NCBI GenBank assembly: GCA_022605955.1
Contig: JAKCOZ010000632.1
Coordinates: 1 to 64,000 of the forward strand
Length of the DNA: 64,000 nt
Source: Rallus limicola
Taxonomy: Eukaryota > Chordata > Aves > Gruiformes > Rallidae
Direction: 5' to 3'
Part shown: piece after piece, positions 36,750-47,517 of the stretch
How positions within the stretch are numbered: the first letter of the stretch is position 1
How the letters are laid out: each line of letters begins with the position of its first letter
Notes under the pieces: model-generated
The model's input: the letters and a program-made list of their open reading frames with translations, nothing else
Database searches by the model: none
What the model was told of the DNA's origin: nothing
Program-made: the position numbers and the translations under genes

Positions 36750-39400
36750 CTAGCTTCTTTACTTTGGGAGTTATTGCTGGACGTTTAGCATGTTTTGAAC
36801 TGCAGTCTGCTAGGGCCGAGAAAAGCACCGTAGGAGCTTCCAGGCATGTTCCCTCTTTCCAGGCAAAGGAAAAGGCTGAGAGCCAAAGTGACAGGGTCTG
36901 CTTGTGTGTCCTGTTAGGAGGTTTCAGACAAGCTATGCCTTTCAGTCCTAGCTTCTTTACTTTGGGAGTTATTGCTGGACGTTTAGCATGTTTTGAACTG
37001 CAGTCTGCTAGGGCCGAGAAAAGCACCGTAGGAGCTTCCAGGCATGTTCCCTCTTTCCAGGCAAAGGAAAAGGCTGAGAGCCAAAGTGACAGGGTCTGCT
37101 TGTGTGTCCTGTTAGGAGGTTTCAGACAAGCTATGCCTTTCAGTCCTAGCTTCTTTACTTTGGGAGTTATTGCTGGACGTTTAGCATGTTTTGAACTGCA
37201 GTCTGCTAGGGCCGAGAAAAGCACCGTAGGAGCTTCCAGGCATGTTCCCTCTTTCCAGGCAAAGGAAAAGGCTGAGAGCCAAAGTGACAGGGTCTGCTTG
37301 TGTGTCCTGTTAGGAGGTTTCAGAGAAGCTATGCCTTTCAGTCCTAGCTTCTTTACTTTGGGAGTTATTGCTGGACGTTTAGCATGTTTTGAACTGCAGT
37401 CTGCTAGGGCCGAGAAAAGCACCGTAGGAGGTTCCAGGCATGTTCCCTCTTTCCAGGCAAAGGAAAAGGCTGAGAGCCAAAGTGACAGGGTCTGCTTGTG
37501 TGTCCTGTTAGGAGGTTTCAGACAAGCTATGCCTTTCAGTCCTAGCTTCTTTACTTTGGGAGTTATTGCTGGACGTTTAGCATGTTTTGAACTGCAGTCT
37601 GCTAGGGCCGAGAAATCACCGTAGGAGCTTCCAGGCATGTTCCCTCTTTCCAGGCAAAGGAAAAGGCTGAGAGCCAAAGTGACAGGGTCTGTTTGTGTGT
37701 CCTGTTAAGAGGTTTCAGACAAGATATGCCTTTCAGGCCTAGCTTCTTTACTTTGGGAGTTATTGCTGGACGTTTAGCATGTTTTGAACTGCAGTCTGCT
37801 AGGGCCGAGAAAAGCACCGTAGGAGCTTCCAGGCATGTTCCCTCTTTCCAGGCAAAGGAAAAGGCTGAGAGCCAAAGTGACAGGGTCTGCTTGTGTGTCC
37901 TGTTAGGAGGTTTCAGACAAGCTATGCCTTTCAGTCCTAGCTTCTTTACTTTGGGAGTTATTGCTGGACGTTTAGCATGTTTTGAACTGCAGTCTGCTAG
38001 GGCCGAGAAAAGCACCGTAGGAGCTTCCAGGCATGTTCCCTCTTTGCAGGCAAAGGAAAAGGCTGAGAGCCAAAGTGACAGGGTCTGTTTGTGTGTCCTG
38101 TTAAGAGGTTTCAGACAAGATATGCCTTTCAGTCCTAGCTTCTTTTCTTTGGGAGTTATTGCTGGACGTTTAGCATGTTTTGAACTGCAGTCTGCTAGGG
38201 CCGAGAAAAGCACCGTAGGAGCTTCCAGGCATGTTCCCTCTTTCCAGGCAAAGGAAAAGGCTGAGAGCCAAAGTGACAGGGTCTGTTTGTGTGTCCGGTT
38301 AAGAGGTTTCAGACAAGCTATGCCTTTCAGTCCTAGCTTCTTTACTTTGGGAGTTATTGCTGGACGTTTAGCATGTTTTGAACTGCAGTCTGCTAGGGCC
38401 GAGAAAAGCACCGTAGGAGCTTCCAGGCATGTTCCCTCTTTCCAGGCAAAGGAAAAGGCTGAGAGCCAAAGTGACAGGGTCTGCTTGTGTGTCCTGTTAG
38501 GAGGTTTCAGACAAGCTATGCCTTTCATGCCTAGCTTCTTTACTTTGGGAGTTATTGCTGGACGTTTAGCATGTTTTGAACTGCAGTCTGCTAGGGCCGA
38601 GAAAAGCACCGTAGGAGCTTCCAGGCATGTTCCCTCTTTCCAGGCAAAGGAAAAGGCTGAGAGCCAAAGTGACAGGGTCTGCTTGTGTGTCCTGTTAGGA
38701 GGTTTCAGACAAGCTATGCCTTTCAGTCCTAGCTTCTTTACTTTGGGAGTTATTGCTGGACGTTTAGCATGTTTTGAACTGCAGTCTGCTAGGGCCGTAA
38801 AAAGCACCGTAGGAGCTTCCAGGCATGTTCCCTCTTTCCAGGCAAAGGAAAAGGCTGAGAGCCAAAGTGACAGGGTCTGCTTGTGTGTCCTGTTAGGAGG
38901 TTTCAGACAAGCTATGCCTTTCAGGCCTAGCTTCTTTACTTTGGGAGTTATTGCTGGACGTTTAGCATGTTTTGAACTGCAGTCTGCTAGGGCCGAGAAA
39001 AGCACCGTAGGAGCTTCCAGGCATGTTCCCTCTTTCCAGGCAAAGGAAAAGGCTGAGAGCCAAAGTGACAGGGTCTGCTTGTGTGTCCTGTTAGGAGGTT
39101 TCAGACAAGCTATGCCTTTCATGCCTAGCTTCTTTACTTTGGGAGTTATTGCTGGACGTTTAGCATGTTTTGAACTGCAGTCTGCTAGGGCCGAGAAAAG
39201 CACCGTAGGAGCTTCCAGGCATGTTCCCTCTTTCCAGGCAAAGGAAAAGGCTGAGAGCCAAAGTGACAGGGTCTGCTTGTGTGTCCTGTTAGGAGGTTTC
39301 AGACAAGCTATGCCTTTCAGTCCTAGCTTCTTTACTTTGGGAGTTATTGCTGGACGTTTAGCATGTTTTGAACTGCAGTCTGCTAGGGCCGAGAAAAGCA
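36750..39400 (+). repeat. 15-monomer duplication, left copy (offset 2969 bp)
   Basis: This stretch matches 39720-42370 at an offset of 2969 bp (15 monomers minus one base). Shared rare variants are CAGAGAAGCT (37321/40290), the 197-bp marker (37610/40579), ACAAGATATGCC (37719 and again about 38114, each with its partner), CTTTGCAGGC (38042/41011), GTGTCCGGTT (38291/41260) and CCGTAAAAAGC (about 38795/41764). One private change is TCTTTTCTTTGG near 38140. Confidence 0.87.
37610..37620 (+). repeat. First 197-bp marker monomer junction
   Basis: The usual GAGAAAAGCACC reads GAGAAATCACC: AG at monomer positions 189-190 is replaced by T, shortening the monomer to 197 bp. The same event occurs at 40579, 44934, 47507, 52852 and 54831 and nowhere else that I could see. 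It shifts the reading frame and marks the start of the higher-order unit series. Confidence 0.93.
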
Positions 39401-40589
39401 CCGTAGGAGGTTCCAGGCATGTTCCCTCTTTCCAGGCAAAGGAAAAGGCTGAGAGCCAAAGTGACAGGGTCTGCTTGTGTGTCCTGTTAGGAGGTTTCAG
39501 ACAAGCTATGCCTTTCAGTCCTAGCTTCTTTACTTTGGGAGTTATTGCTGGACGTTTAGCATGTTTTGAACTGCAGTCTGCTAGGGCCGAGAAAAGCACC
39601 GTAGGAGCTTCCAGGCATGTTCCCTCTTTCCAGGCAAAGGAAAAGGCTGAGAGCCAAAGTGACAGGGTCTGCTTGTGTGTCCTGTTAGGAGGTTTCAGAC
39701 AAGCTATGCCTTTCATGCCTAGCTTCTTTACTTTGGGAGTTATTGCTGGACGTTTAGCATGTTTTGAACTGCAGTCTGCTAGGGCCGAGAAAAGCACCGT
39801 AGGAGCTTCCAGGCATGTTCCCTCTTTCCAGGCAAAGGAAAAGGCTGAGAGCCAAAGTGACAGGGTCTGCTTGTGTGTCCTGTTAGGAGGTTTCAGACAA
39901 GCTATGCCTTTCAGTCCTAGCTTCTTTACTTTGGGAGTTATTGCTGGACGTTTAGCATGTTTTGAACTGCAGTCTGCTAGGGCCGAGAAAAGCACCGTAG
40001 GAGCTTCCAGGCATGTTCCCTCTTTCCAGGCAAAGGAAAAGGCTGAGAGCCAAAGTGACAGGGTCTGCTTGTGTGTCCTGTTAGGAGGTTTCAGACAAGC
40101 TATGCCTTTCAGTCCTAGCTTCTTTACTTTGGGAGTTATTGCTGGACGTTTAGCATGTTTTGAACTGCAGTCTGCTAGGGCCGAGAAAAGCACCGTAGGA
40201 GCTTCCAGGCATGTTCCCTCTTTCCAGGCAAAGGAAAAGGCTGAGAGCCAAAGTGACAGGGTCTGCTTGTGTGTCCTGTTAGGAGGTTTCAGAGAAGCTA
40301 TGCCTTTCAGTCCTAGCTTCTTTACTTTGGGAGTTATTGCTGGACGTTTAGCATGTTTTGAACTGCAGTCTGCTAGGGCCGAGAAAAGCACCGTAGGAGG
40401 TTCCAGGCATGTTCCCTCTTTCCAGGCAAAGGAAAAGGCTGAGAGCCAAAGTGACAGGGTCTGCTTGTGTGTCCTGTTAGGAGGTTTCAGACAAGCTATG
40501 CCTTTCAGTCCTAGCTTCTTTACTTTGGGAGTTATTGCTGGACGTTTAGCATGTTTTGAACTGCAGTCTGCTAGGGCCGAGAAATCACC
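37621..40589 (+). repeat. Higher-order unit 1: 15 monomers, 2969 bp
   Basis: The unit runs from just after one 197-bp marker to the end of the next. It begins with a monomer carrying ACAAGATATGCC and GG at 112-113. It ends with CAGAGAAGCT two monomers before the marker. Length equals 15 x 198 minus 1. Confidence 0.88.
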
Positions 40590-43500
40590 GTAGGAGCTTC
40601 CAGGCATGTTCCCTCTTTCCAGGCAAAGGAAAAGGCTGAGAGCCAAAGTGACAGGGTCTGTTTGTGTGTCCTGTTAAGAGGTTTCAGACAAGATATGCCT
40701 TTCAGGCCTAGCTTCTTTACTTTGGGAGTTATTGCTGGACGTTTAGCATGTTTTGAACTGCAGTCTGCTAGGGCCGAGAAAAGCACCGTAGGAGCTTCCA
40801 GGCATGTTCCCTCTTTCCAGGCAAAGGAAAAGGCTGAGAGCCAAAGTGACAGGGTCTGCTTGTGTGTCCTGTTAGGAGGTTTCAGACAAGCTATGCCTTT
40901 CAGTCCTAGCTTCTTTACTTTGGGAGTTATTGCTGGACGTTTAGCATGTTTTGAACTGCAGTCTGCTAGGGCCGAGAAAAGCACCGTAGGAGCTTCCAGG
41001 CATGTTCCCTCTTTGCAGGCAAAGGAAAAGGCTGAGAGCCAAAGTGACAGGGTCTGTTTGTGTGTCCTGTTAAGAGGTTTCAGACAAGATATGCCTTTCA
41101 GTCCTAGCTTCTTTACTTTGGGAGTTATTGCTGGACGTTTAGCATGTTTTGAACTGCAGTCTGCTAGGGCCGAGAAAAGCACCGTAGGAGCTTCCAGGCA
41201 TGTTCCCTCTTTCCAGGCAAAGGAAAAGGCTGAGAGCCAAAGTGACAGGGTCTGTTTGTGTGTCCGGTTAAGAGGTTTCAGACAAGCTATGCCTTTCAGT
41301 CCTAGCTTCTTTACTTTGGGAGTTATTGCTGGACGTTTAGCATGTTTTGAACTGCAGTCTGCTAGGGCCGAGAAAAGCACCGTAGGAGCTTCCAGGCATG
41401 TTCCCTCTTTCCAGGCAAAGGAAAAGGCTGAGAGCCAAAGTGACAGGGTCTGCTTGTGTGTCCTGTTAGGAGGTTTCAGACAAGCTATGCCTTTCATGCC
41501 TAGCTTCTTTACTTTGGGAGTTATTGCTGGACGTTTAGCATGTTTTGAACTGCAGTCTGCTAGGGCCGAGAAAAGCACCGTAGGAGCTTCCAGGCATGTT
41601 CCCTCTTTCCAGGCAAAGGAAAAGGCTGAGAGCCAAAGTGACAGGGTCTGCTTGTGTGTCCTGTTAGGAGGTTTCAGACAAGCTATGCCTTTCAGTCCTA
41701 GCTTCTTTACTTTGGGAGTTATTGCTGGACGTTTAGCATGTTTTGAACTGCAGTCTGCTAGGGCCGTAAAAAGCACCGTAGGAGCTTCCAGGCATGTTCC
41801 CTCTTTCCAGGCAAAGGAAAAGGCTGAGAGCCAAAGTGACAGGGTCTGCTTGTGTGTCCTGTTAGGAGGTTTCAGACAAGCTATGCCTTTCAGGCCTAGC
41901 TTCTTTACTTTGGGAGTTATTGCTGGACGTTTAGCATGTTTTGAACTGCAGTCTGCTAGGGCCGAGAAAAGCACCGTAGGAGCTTCCAGGCATGTTCCCT
42001 CTTTCCAGGCAAAGGAAAAGGCTGAGAGCCAAAGTGACAGGGTCTGCTTGTGTGTCCTGTTAGGAGGTTTCAGACAAGCTATGCCTTTCATGCCTAGCTT
42101 CTTTACTTTGGGAGTTATTGCTGGACGTTTAGCATGTTTTGAACTGCAGTCTGCTAGGGCCGAGAAAAGCACCGTAGGAGCTTCCAGGCATGTTCCCTCT
42201 TTCCAGGCAAAGGAAAAGGCTGAGAGCCAAAGTGACAGGGTCTGCTTGTGTGTTCTGTTAGGAGGTTTCAGACAAGCTATGCCTTTCAGTCCTAGCTTCT
42301 TTACTTTGGGAGTTATTGCTGGACGTTTAGCATGTTTTGAACTGCAGTCTGCTAGGGCCGAGAAAAGCACCGTAGGAGCTTCCAGGCATGTTCCCTCTTT
42401 CCAGGCAAAGGAAAAGGCTGAGAGCCAAAGTGACAGGGTCTGCTTGTGTGTCCTGTTAGGAGGTTTCAGACAAGCTATGCCTTTCAGTCCTAGCTTCTTT
42501 ACTTTGGGAGTTATTGCTGGACGTTTAGCATGTTTTGAACTGCAGTCTGCTAGGGCCGAGAAAAGCACCGTAGGAGGTTCCAGGCATGTTCCCTCTTTCC
42601 AGGCAAAGGAAAAGGCTGAGAGCCAAAGTGACAGGGTCTGCTTGTGTGTCCTGTTAGGAGGTTTCAGACAAGCTATGCCTTTCAGTCCTAGCTTCTTTAC
42701 TTTGGGAGTTATTGCTGGACGTTTAGCATGTTTTGAACTGCAGTCTGCTAGGGCCGAGAAAAGCACCGTAGGAGCTTCCAGGCATGTTCCCTCTTTCCAG
42801 GCAAAGGAAAAGGCTGAGAGCCAAAGTGACAGGGTCTGCTTGTGTGTCCTGTTAGGAGGTTTCAGACAAGCTATGCCTTTCAGTCCTAGCTTCTTTACTT
42901 TGGGAGTTATTGCTGGACGTTTAGCATGTTTTGAACTGCAGTCTGCTAGGGCCGAGAAAAGCACCGTAGGAGCTTCCAGGCATGTTCCCTCTTTCCAGGC
43001 AAAGGAAAAGGCTGAGAGCCAAAGTGACAGGGTCTGCTTGTGTGTCCTGTTAGGAGGTTTCAGACAAGCTATGCCTTTCATGCCTAGCTTCTTTACTTTG
43101 GGAGTTATTGCTGGACGTTTAGCATGTTTTGAACTGCAGTCTGCTAGGGCCGAGAAAAGCACCGTAGGAGGTTCCAGGCATGTTCCCTCTTTCCAGGCAA
43201 AGGAAAAGGCTGAGAGCCAAAGTGACAGGGTCTGCTTGTGTGTCCTGTTAGGAGGTTTCAGACAAGCTATGCCTTTCAGTCCTAGCTTCTTTACTTTGGG
43301 AGTTATTGCTGGACGTTTAGCATGTTTTGAACTGCAGTCTGCTAGGGCCGAGAAAAGCACCGTAGGAGGTTCCAGGCATGTTCCCTCTTTCCAGGCAAAG
43401 GAAAAGGCTGAGAGCCAAAGTGACAGGGTCTGCTTGTGTGTCCTGTTAGGAGGTTTCAGACAAGCTATGCCTTTCAGTCCTAGCTTCTTTACTTTGGGAG

Positions 43501-44944
43501 TTATTGCTGGACGTTTAGCATGTTTTGAACTGCAGTCTGCTAGGGCCGAGAAAAGCACCGTAGGAGCTTCCAGGCATGTTCCCTCTTTCCAGGCAAAGGA
43601 AAAGGCTGAGAGCCAAAGTGACAGGGTCTGCTTGTGTGTCCTGTTAGGAGGTTTCAGACAAGCTATGCCTTTCATGCCTAGCTTCTTTACTTTGGGAGTT
43701 ATTGCTGGACGTTTAGCATGTTTTGAACTGCAGTCTGCTAGGGCCGAGAAAAGCACCGTAGGAGCTTCCAGGCATGTTCCCTCTTTCCAGGCAAAGGAAA
43801 AGGCTGAGAGCCAAAGTGACAGGGTCTGCTTGTGTGTCCTGTTAGGAGGTTTCAGACAAGCTATGCCTTTCATGCCTAGCTTCTTTACTTTGGGAGTTAT
43901 TGCTGGACGTTTAGCATGTTTTGAACTGCAGTCTGCTAGGGCCGAGAAAAGCACCGTAGGAGGTTCCAGGCATGTTCCCTCTTTCCAGGCAAAGGAAAAG
44001 GCTGAGAGCCAAAGTGACAGGGTCTGCTTGTGTGTCCTGTTAGGAGGTTTCAGACAAGCTATGCCTTTCAGTCCTAGCTTCTTTACTTTGGGAGTTATTG
44101 CTGGACGTTTAGCATGTTTTGAACTGCAGTCTGCTAGGGCCGAGAAAAGCACCGTAGGAGCTTCCAGGCATGTTCCCTCTTTCCAGGCAAAGGAAAAGGC
44201 TGAGAGCCAAAGTGACAGGGTCTGCTTGTGTGTCCTGTTAGGAGGTTTCAGACAAGCTATGCCTTTCAGTCCTAGCTTCTTTACTTTGGGAGTTATTGCT
44301 GGACGTTTAGCATGTTTTGAACTGCAGTCTGCTAGGGCCGAGAAAAGCACCGTAGGAGCTTCCAGGCATGTTCCCTCTTTCCAGGCAAAGGAAAAGGCTG
44401 AGAGCCAAAGTGACAGGGTCTGCTTGTGTGTCCTGTTAGGAGGTTTCAGACAAGCTATGCCTTTCAGTCCTAGCTTCTTTACTTTGGGAGTTATTGCTGG
44501 ACGTTTAGCATGTTTTGAACTGCAGTCTGCTAGGGCCGAGAAAAGCACCGTAGGAGCTTCCAGGCATGTTCCCTCTTTCCAGGCAAAGGAAAAGGCTGAG
44601 AGCCAAAGTGACAGGGTCTGCTTGTGTGTCCTGTTAGGAGGTTTCAGACAAGCTATGCCTTTCAGTCCTAGCTTCTTTACTTTGGGAGTTATTGCTGGAC
44701 GTTTAGCATGTTTTGAACTGCAGTCTGCTAGGGCCGAGAAAAGCACCGTAGGAGGTTCCAGGCATGTTCCCTCATTCCAGGCAAAGGAAAAGGCTGAGAG
44801 CCAAAGTGACAGGGTCTGCTTGTGTGTCCTGTTAGGACTTTTCAGACAAGCTATGCCTTTCATGCCTAGCTTCTTTACTTTGGGAGTTATTGCTGGACGT
44901 TTAGCATGTTTTGAACTGCAGTCTGCTAGGGCCGAGAAATCACC
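40590..44944 (+). repeat. Higher-order unit 2: 22 monomers, 4355 bp
   Basis: The first nine or so monomers copy the start of unit 1 (ACAAGATATGCC, CTTTGCAGGC, GTGTCCGGTT, CCGTAAAAAGC). The end does not: its last monomer has GTTAGGACTTTTCAG (about 44832) in place of the usual GTTAGGAGGTTTCAG, a form shared with units 3, 4 and 5. The unit is thus a hybrid of two lineages. It also contains GTGTTCTGTT near 42250 and CTCATTCCAGG near 44772. Confidence 0.87.
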
Positions 44945-47517
44945 GTAGGAGCTTCCAGGCATGTTCCCTCTTTCCAGGCAAAGGAAAAGGCTGAGAGCCA
45001 AAGTGACAGGGTCTGTTTGTGTGTCCTGTTAAGAGGTTTCAGACAAGCTATGCCTTTCAGGCCTAGCTTCTTTACTTTGGGAGTTATTGCTGGATGTTTA
45101 GCATGTTTTGAACTGCAGTCTGCTAGGGCCGAGAAAAGCACCGTAGGAGCTTCCAGGCATGTTCCCTCTTTCCAGGCAAAGGAAAAGGCTGAGAGCCAAA
45201 GTGACAGGGTCTGCTTGTGTGTCCTGTTAAGAGGTTTCAGACAAGCTATGCCTTTCAGTCCTAGCTTCTTTACTTTGGGAGTTATTGCTGGACGTTTAGC
45301 ATGTTTTGAACTGCAGTCTGCTAGGGCCGAGAAAAGCACCGTAGGAGCTTCCAGGCATGTTCCCTCTTTCCAGGCAAAGGAAAAGGCTGAGAGCCAAAGT
45401 GACAGGGTCTGTTTGTGTGTCCTGTTAGGAGGTTTCAGACAAGCTATGCCTTTCAGGCCTAGCTTCTTTACTTTGGGAGTTATTGCTGGACGTTTAGCAT
45501 GTTTTGAACTGCAGTCTGCTAGGGCCGAGAAAAGCACCGTAGGAGCTTCCAGGCATGTTCCCTCTTTCCAGGCAAAGGAAAAGGCTGAGAGCCAAAGTGA
45601 CAGGGTCTGCTTGTGTGTCCTGTTAGGAGGTTTCAGACAAGCTATGCCTTTCAGTCCTAGCTTCTTTACTTTGGGAGTTATTGCTGGACGTTTAGCATGT
45701 TTTGAACTGCAGTCTGCTAGGGCCGAGAAAAGCACCGTAGGAGCTTCCAGGCATGTTCCCTCTTTCCAGGCAAAGGAAAAGGCTGAGAGCCAAAGTGACA
45801 GGGTCTGCTTGTGTGTCCTGTTAGGAGGTTTCAGACAAGCTATGCCTTTCATGCCTAGCTTCTTTACTTTGGGAGTTATTGCTGGACGTTTAGCATGTTT
45901 TGAACAGCAGTCTGCTAGGGCCGAGAAAAGCACCGTAGGAGCTTCCAGGCATGTTCCCTCTTTCCAGGCAAAGGAAAAGGCTGAGAGCCAAAGTGACAGG
46001 GTCTGCTTGTGTGTCCTGTTAGGAGGTTTCAGACAAGCTATGCCTTTCATGCCTAGCTTCTTTACTTTGGGAGTTATTGCTGGACGTTTAGCATGTTTTG
46101 AACTGCAGTCTGCTAGGGCCGAGAAAAGCACCGTAGGAGCTTCCAGGCATGTTCCCTCTTTCCAGGCAAAGGAAAAGGCTGAGAGCCAAAGTGACAGGGT
46201 CTGCTTGTGTGTCCTGTTAGGAGGTTTCAGACAAGCTATGCCTTTCAGTCCTAGCTTCTTTACTTTGGGAGTTATTGCTGGACGTTTAGCATGTTTTGAA
46301 CTGCAGTCTGCTAGGGCCGAGAAAAGCACCGTAGGAGCTTCCAGGCATGTTCCCTCTTTCCAGGCAAAGGAAAAGGCTGAGAGCCAAAGTGACAGGGTCT
46401 GCTTGTGTGTCCTGTTAGGAGGTTTCAGACAAGCTATGCCTTTCAGTCCTAGCTTCTTTACTTTGGGAGTTATTGCTGGACGTTTAGCATGTTTTGAACT
46501 GCAGTCTGCTAGGGCCGAGAAAAGCACCGTAGGAGCTTCCAGGCATGTTCCCTCTTTCCAGGCAAAGGAAAAGGCTGAGAGCCAAAGTGACAGGGTCTGC
46601 TTGTGTGTCCTGTTAGGAGGTTTCAGACAAGCTATGCCTTTCAGTCCTAGCTTCTTTACTTTGGGAGTTATTGCTGGACGTTTAGCATGTTTTGAACTGC
46701 AGTCTGCTAGGGCCGAGAAAAGCACCGTAGGAGGTTCCAGGCATGTTCCCTCTTTCCAGGCAAAGGAAAAGGCTGAGAGCCAAAGTGACAGGGTCTGCTT
46801 GTGTGTCCTGTTAGGAGGTTTCAGACAAGCTATGCCTTTCATGCCTAGCTTCTTTACTTTGGGAGTTATTGCTGGACGTTTAGCATGTTTTGAACTGCAG
46901 TCTGCTAGGGCCGAGAAAAGCACCGTAGGAGCTTCCAGGCATGTTCCCTCTTTCCAGGCAAAGGAAAAGGCTGAGAGCCAAAGTGACAGGGTCTGCTTGT
47001 GTGTCCTGTTAGGAGGTTTCAGACAAGCTATGCCTTTCAGTCCTAGCTTCTTTACTTTGGGAGTTATTGCTGGACGTTTAGCATGTTTTGAACTGCAGTC
47101 TGCTAGGGCCGAGAAAAGTACCGTAGGAGCTTCCAGGCATGTTCCCTCTTTCCAGGCAAAGGAAAAGGCTGAGAGCCAAAGTGACAGGGTCTGCTTGTGT
47201 GTCCTGTTAGGAGGTTTCAGACAAGCTATGCCTTTCAGTCCTAGCTTCTTTACTTTGGGAGTTATTGCTGGAAGTTTAGCATGTTTTGAACTGCAGTCTG
47301 CTAGGGCCGAGAAAAGCACCGTAGGAGGTTCCAGGCATGTTCCCTCTTTCCAGGCAAAGGAAAAGGCTGAGAGCCAAAGTGACAGGGTCTGCTTGTGTGT
47401 CCTGTTAGGACTTTTCAGACAAACTATGCCTTTCAGTCCTAGCTTCTTTACTTTGGGAGTTATTGCTGGACGTTTAGCATGTTTTGAACTGCAGTCTGCT
47501 AGGGCCGAGAAATCACC
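44945..47517 (+). repeat. Higher-order unit 3: 13 monomers, 2573 bp
   Basis: It starts with a monomer carrying GGATGTTTAGC (45092), a CpG-to-TpG change at monomer position 147 that recurs at the start of unit 4 and after unit 5. GAACAGCAG, which removes the PstI site, occurs near 45902 and at the matching place in unit 4. AAAGTACCG occurs near 47116. The unit ends with the ACTTTTCAG monomer and the 197-bp marker. Confidence 0.87.

Larger units (their letters stand above)
9074..37609 (+). repeat. Long satellite segment with almost no indels
   Basis: About 144 monomers with one length change, +1 near 9694 where GAGAAAAGC gains an A. From 9695 to 37609, about 141 monomers, every copy is exactly 198 bp by my reading, and this is why a plus-strand frame stays open from 9668 to 37624. 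Substitution variants are frequent and shared between distant monomers, revealing the block duplications listed separately. Confidence 0.9.

Noticed and set aside
9668..37624. A 9318-codon plus-strand open frame, possibly a giant repetitive protein
   Set aside because: It follows from a stop-free frame in a 198-bp (66-codon) monomer. The opposite strand is open too, diagnostic variants are mostly amino-acid changing, the frame ends at a random 1-bp variant, and no unique terminal domains exist.
17890..37677. A 6595-codon minus-strand open frame and the similar frames at 1339-7425, 9658-15840 and 47499-52919
   Set aside because: These have the same cause as the plus-strand frame. Their ends coincide with indels, with the TCTATTTG variant that creates a minus-strand stop, or with the 197-bp marker.
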